Source of the DNA: Synechococcales cyanobacterium 340R_concoct_173_sub
Lineage (GTDB): Bacteria; Cyanobacteriota; Cyanobacteriia; Leptolyngbyales; Leptolyngbyaceae
Direction of reading: 5' to 3'
Assembly: GCA_025354065.1 (NCBI GenBank)
Contig: JANXNM010000542.1
Coordinates: forward strand, 1 to 29,453
Length of the DNA: 29,453 bases
The notes beneath the pieces were generated by a model. It saw nothing but the letters and a program-made list of their open reading frames with translations, was not told the DNA's origin and ran no database searches. A program made the translations under genes and the position numbers. This document shows, in pieces, positions 26,448-29,453 of the stretch (position 1 is its first letter; the number at the start of each line of letters is the position of its first letter).

Positions 26448-27059
26448 ATGCTACGCAAACTTCCTCTTGCAATTCTTGGGCAAAGTTTAGGCGGTCTGAT
26501 GACAACGGTTGGAGTCTATGCCTACGCAACCAATCAGCCGACGTTAAATTTGGCTTGTTTTTTTTATGGGATTCCCCTCTTACTGGGTGGCCTTGCGTTG
26601 AAAGCCGCAGAACTTAAGCCTGTTCCGATTAAAGTTGAGCCGTCGTCAGAAGTATTAGCTCTGCGCCCGGATCAAGCAACCAAGACTCAGCTTCAAATTT
26701 TTAATGATGTGACGCGCTATCGTTACGGCCAAGAGGCTCATTTGGATGCGGTGTTAAGTGCATTGGGAATGAGTCCAACGACAGACCATCGGCCTGTGAT
26801 GAGTGGGATTTGGGAGACGCTAACGGGAGGTTTTTATACATTGGTGATGGAATTTGAGTCGCCTTTGATTGATTTAGAAACCTGGAAAGGAAAAGAGGAC
26901 AAGATGACACGCTTTTTTGGGCCGGATGTGAAAGTCAAAGTTTCACCAAGTTCTAATAAAGAGGATTCAGTAGAAGTGGCGATCGTGACCTCGCCTGGGG
27001 AATGTGCTGATCTGGAATTTCAAACTGAAGCGCCAAATAAGCGAACATTCTTTATGTAA
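26448..27059 (+). CDS. DUF2854 family protein
   Basis: A 203-residue protein from ATG 26448, with AGGGCAGG upstream; an in-frame TTG at 26442 is not preferred. Two N-terminal hydrophobic stretches (LAILGQSLGGLMTTVGVYAYA and LACFFYGIPLLLGGLALKAAEL) are followed by a soluble domain (FNDVTRYRYGQEAHLDAVLSALG...GGFYTLVMEFESPLIDLETWKGKEDKMTRFFGPDVKVKV). This is the DUF2854 pattern, found in cyanobacteria and plastids, whose function is not established. It lies downstream of the subtilase-like gene and convergent with crr7. Confidence 0.85.
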   Translation: MLRKLPLAILGQSLGGLMTTVGVYAYATNQPTLNLACFFYGIPLLLGGLALKAAELKPVPIKVEPSSEVLALRPDQATKTQLQIFNDVTRYRYGQEAHLDAVLSALGMSPTTDHRPVMSGIWETLTGGFYTLVMEFESPLIDLETWKGKEDKMTRFFGPDVKVKVSPSSNKEDSVEVAIVTSPGECADLEFQTEAPNKRTFFM

Positions 27060-27074
27060 GGGCTGATTTAAGCG

Positions 27075-27329
27075 CTATTTCTCTAGACGAACGGCGTACC
27101 ACTGAAGGTATTGCCCGATGCCCATGTCGAGTTCACAAACGGTATCCAGTAGCGATCGTACTTGATCCTCTGATGATTGCGATCGAAGATCATCGGGAAT
27201 CAGGTCCGGCTGCTGTTGGAGTAAGGTTGTTAGTTTGGCTACGAGTTCTGTGGCCTCAAGCAACGTTTCGGGACGATCGGTCTCTAATACGATGTAGTGA
27301 TCTTCGCTATACAAGCTGCTAGCCGTCAT
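27075..27329 (-). CDS. crr7: CRR7-family protein (NDH-1 biogenesis)
   Basis: An 84-residue soluble protein from ATG 27329. It matches the chlororespiratory reduction 7 family throughout: YSEDHYIVLETDRPETLL at the N-terminus, ELVAKLTTLLQQQ, then LLDTVCELDMGIGQYLQWYAVRLEK at the C-terminus, the family's most conserved part. In plants, CRR7 is a stromal factor for assembly of the chloroplast NDH subcomplex that contains NdhH; a similar role here is likely but inferred. It lies 15 bp from the convergent DUF2854 gene. Confidence 0.88.
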   Translation of the reverse strand: MTASSLYSEDHYIVLETDRPETLLEATELVAKLTTLLQQQPDLIPDDLRSQSSEDQVRSLLDTVCELDMGIGQYLQWYAVRLEK

Positions 27330-27370
27330 GATGATTCTCGATGAAGATTGTGGAATTTAAGGTCTAAACT

Positions 27371-27420
27371 AAAAATACCTCATGAAATCGCAACCTAAAG
27401 TCTGATTTGATGAGGTATTT
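27371..27420 (-). terminator. Intrinsic terminator of the lipoprotein gene
   Basis: An 11-bp perfect outer stem (AAATACCTCAT 27373-27383, ATGAGGTATTT 27410-27420) is extended by AAATC/GATTT after a G-G mismatch. On the minus strand it is followed by a T-run (complement of 27371-27375). It is positioned to end the lipoprotein transcript before crr7. Confidence 0.8.
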
Positions 27421-27486
27421 AAAATGATTCATCGATCAGTGAGAGTTCTAAAACCGCTCACCGATCGACTCAATAAAAGACGAATC

Positions 27487-27843
27487 TTAGTTCTTTTTCA
27501 TGCTCTCAGGAGTTGGCTTCACAGCTTCACCAGTTTTGTCAGGGGTTGCCTTCATAGGACTAGTTTTATCAGGGGTCGCCTTCATAGCGTCGCTAGTCTT
27601 GCCCGCCGCTTCCCCAGATTTCTTGCCCATTTCGCTAGTCGTACCTTTAACTTCCCCAGCTTTCTTTACATCGCCTGCTTTATTCGTCTCGCTCTTCATT
27701 TTGTCAGTCGGTGTAGCAGCTTTCGGCTGAGTAGTTGCAGGAGGCTTGGGTGCTGGTGCTTCAGGTGCTGGAGTTTCGCCACAAGCAGTCACAGAGAGCG
27801 CTACGATGAAACCTGTGGCAAGACCCAAAATATTCTTTTTCAT
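27487..27843 (-). CDS. Low-complexity lipoprotein
   Basis: A 118-residue lipoprotein from ATG 27843. A type II signal peptide with lipobox SVTAC places the lipidated Cys at residue 21. The mature part is almost entirely Pro, Ala, Thr, Lys and Glu: a PAPEAPAPKPPATTQPKA linker, then KMKSETNKAGDVKKAGEVKG and a tandem MKATPDKTSPMKATPDKTGEA. No globular domain is visible. The Lys/Glu/Ala section could form extended amphipathic helices like those of LEA-like proteins. A longer plus-strand ORF covers the same DNA but is an arginine/serine-rich shadow. Function unknown. Confidence 0.82.
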   Translation of the reverse strand: MKKNILGLATGFIVALSVTACGETPAPEAPAPKPPATTQPKAATPTDKMKSETNKAGDVKKAGEVKGTTSEMGKKSGEAAGKTSDAMKATPDKTSPMKATPDKTGEAVKPTPESMKKN

Positions 27844-28140
27844 GATTTAGTAAGACCTTAAGGTAGTTAGTTGAGGGTTGTGTGGTTTTGAGGAGCGCTC
27901 CTTTAACGACAATCGGTTTAAGGATACGAGGAAAACTGATTTTTATTACAAAAATTTTCAGCTAATCTCACTTTTTACAAAATCTGAATTACTCAGATCT
28001 GTCCATAAATTTGTCGCTTCGTATACGTGATGCATACTTTTTTATTGTAGCATTACACCTCTGTTGACGAGTCTTAACTACCTACGAATCATTCGCCAAG
28101 ACTTTAAATCACTCCACTGGAACAAGCTTTTAAATATTTT
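27844..28140. other. AT-rich upstream region of the lipoprotein gene
   Basis: About 300 bp without a gene. It holds a 12-bp perfect palindrome AGGAGCGCTCCT at 27891-27902 and a 10-bp palindrome ACCTTAAGGT at 27856-27865, either of which could be an operator or part of the 5' UTR. No known regulator site is recognised. Confidence 0.45.
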
Positions 28141-29328
28141 TCAGCTACTTTTACTTAGGCGCTGCACGGCTTCGGCTACCAGAAGTTGATGTGCTTCGGC
28201 AAGAAATTTCGGGATCTCTTGGGCGAAGGGGCTGTTGGCTAGGAGTGGACGAAGTTGGTCGAGGTTGATTCCAGGGTCTAAACGAGATCCTGGGAACCAA
28301 TGACTCGCGTTGCCTAAGAGGTTGTATCGGCCTTTTGCGTAATCGTGCATATCGTAAGCGAGGACTAGGTTTCGTAGCCAAAGGGTCATGGGGATGTTGA
28401 GCCGATCGGGCGTGTCTTCATTACGGGGTAAGCCTTTGTGCCAATTACGCCACCAGTCTTCGCCTAAAGCATCAATGCCAGCTTGATCGAGTTTTGCTAA
28501 GATTGGCAGCAAGACTTTATCAGCATTTTGAATTAGATCTAGGGTTTTGATATGTTCGTCGAAGTCGGTTGGGTTTGCCGCGCCAAGGCTTAGGGTGTGA
28601 ACTTGAGGATGGCTGAGGCAAAACAAGTCATTGAACACCATGGGGCTGAGAGGCTGGCAGAGATCGACTAACTTTTGGGGTGGTTCGTAGAGTTTGCCGC
28701 CTTTGTCGCTGGGGCTGATGATGAATATACCCATGTCGTGATGAGTAGCGGCTTCGATCGCGTCCCAGTTAGTTTGATTAATGTAGTACCAGTGCAGATT
28801 TACGTAGTCGAATTGGTCGGTTTCGATCGCCTTCACAATCACATCCGTCGGGCCGTGGGTTGAAAATCCAATATGGCGAAGTTTGCCTTCCGCTTGCAAT
28901 TTGCGGGCCACTTCTAGCAATCCGCCGGGGGCGAGACAGGTATCAAGGTGGCGGTCGAGATTGATGCCGTGAATCCCCAAGAGGTCGATATAGTCGAGAT
29001 TTAGGAGTTTAAGGGAGTTGTGGAAAGTGTCGAGAAAATCTTTGGGGCTGTCTTTAACCACGACTTTGGTTTGGACAATTAATTGTTCACGCGGGATGTT
29101 GGGGAGGATTTTGCCGAGTTGGAGTTCGGAGGTGCCGTAGGCTCGGGCGGTCTCAATGTGGTTGATGCCCAGTTCTAGGGCACGGTGGATAATGGCTTCG
29201 AGATTTTTTTGGTTGGCTTCGGGGATGTCTTTTTCAGGCAGGTCGCTCCAAGAATGTTGGTAGCGCATTCCACCGCAGGAGAAGACAGGCATTTGTAGGT
29301 TGGTGCGTCCGAAGCGGCGGTATTGCAT
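28141..29328 (-). CDS. Aldo/keto reductase (COG1453-like)
   Basis: A 395-residue aldo/keto reductase with an extended C-terminus. The TIM-barrel core shows MQYRRFGRTNLQMPVFSCGGMRYQ, the active-site strand INHIETARAYGTSELQLG with the catalytic Tyr, Lys in IVQTKVV, and His in LLGIHGI. SLGAANPTDFDEHI is the late cofactor-binding part. The C-terminal ~100 residues form a helical extension (WHKGLPRNEDTPDRLNI..., YDMHDYAKGRYNLLGNASHW). Many relatives carry a Cys-rich [4Fe-4S] motif there; none is present here. Substrate unknown. ATG 29328 is the start. Confidence 0.92.
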   Translation of the reverse strand: MQYRRFGRTNLQMPVFSCGGMRYQHSWSDLPEKDIPEANQKNLEAIIHRALELGINHIETARAYGTSELQLGKILPNIPREQLIVQTKVVVKDSPKDFLDTFHNSLKLLNLDYIDLLGIHGINLDRHLDTCLAPGGLLEVARKLQAEGKLRHIGFSTHGPTDVIVKAIETDQFDYVNLHWYYINQTNWDAIEAATHHDMGIFIISPSDKGGKLYEPPQKLVDLCQPLSPMVFNDLFCLSHPQVHTLSLGAANPTDFDEHIKTLDLIQNADKVLLPILAKLDQAGIDALGEDWWRNWHKGLPRNEDTPDRLNIPMTLWLRNLVLAYDMHDYAKGRYNLLGNASHWFPGSRLDPGINLDQLRPLLANSPFAQEIPKFLAEAHQLLVAEAVQRLSKSS

Positions 29329-29453
29329 GGCGATTGTAATTTTTAGGTGGGATTAATTCTTATCATAGTGGGTAAGCCTTTTGAGCCGCTTGTAATAGCA
29401 GATAAGATTGATCTTTCGGCTATGGCCGTACTTAAAATTAATTTGCTAAAATC

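Noticed and set aside
27424..27861. 145-codon plus-strand ORF rich in Arg, Ser and Phe
   Set aside because: It mirrors the low-complexity lipoprotein gene, which has a lipobox and its own terminator on the other strand.
28141..29328. Glu in place of Asp in the aldo/keto reductase active-site strand (ETARAYG)
   Set aside because: To my knowledge this substitution is common in this subgroup and the catalytic Tyr, Lys and His are present.
1..29453. CRISPR arrays, insertion sequences and tRNA genes
   Set aside because: No regularly spaced repeats, no transposase sequence and no tRNA-like cloverleaf or T-loop motif was seen on either strand.

Overview
The window is chromosomal DNA from a cyanobacterium. 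The evidence is a cyanobacterial-type RNase P RNA, the photosynthetic NDH-1 subunit NdhH, a CRR7-family NDH assembly protein, a SigF-type group 3 sigma factor, a DUF2854 protein, two Uma2-family genes, and very frequent CGATCG / GCGATCGC (HIP1-type) octamers on both strands. I cannot name the genus. Most of the window is housekeeping DNA with some decaying accessory genes.

Layout. 1-421 is rnpB, followed by about 800 bp of mostly non-coding DNA holding a diverged second copy of the rnpB 3' end (828-912). 1218-5125: a small unknown protein, leuC (minus), an HTH/GrpE-like protein (minus), and a membrane-anchored histidine kinase with a degenerate ATPase domain. 5180-8568: ndhH with a clear terminator, a 70-aa conserved small protein, and a MidA-type methyltransferase. 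8733-9761: an RlpA-like secreted protein (minus). 10346-14437: four plus-strand genes purM, ksgA/rsmA, speE and a speB-type ureohydrolase; the last two suggest polyamine synthesis. 14466-15942: a GAF/histidine kinase broken by a one-base frameshift. 16542-18565: two Uma2 paralogues and a HicB-type antitoxin-like pseudogene with three in-frame stops. 18644-21583: gcvP (minus). 21882-23689: a secreted pilin-like protein and sigF, which controls pilus genes in other cyanobacteria. 23819-27059: a small membrane protein (minus), a subtilase-like membrane protein that lacks the catalytic Asp, and a DUF2854 protein. 27075-29328: crr7, a low-complexity lipoprotein and an aldo/keto reductase, all on minus.

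The most unusual items are the structurally preserved but sequence-diverged rnpB 3' end, which may be an old integration scar; the dead HicB-like gene overlapping a Uma2 gene; the mosaic Uma2 paralogues with a 111-nt identical block; the subtilase-like protein with Gly in place of Asp; and two histidine kinases that both look impaired. I did not find a complete, clearly new multi-gene system; the Uma2/HicB unit is the nearest candidate.
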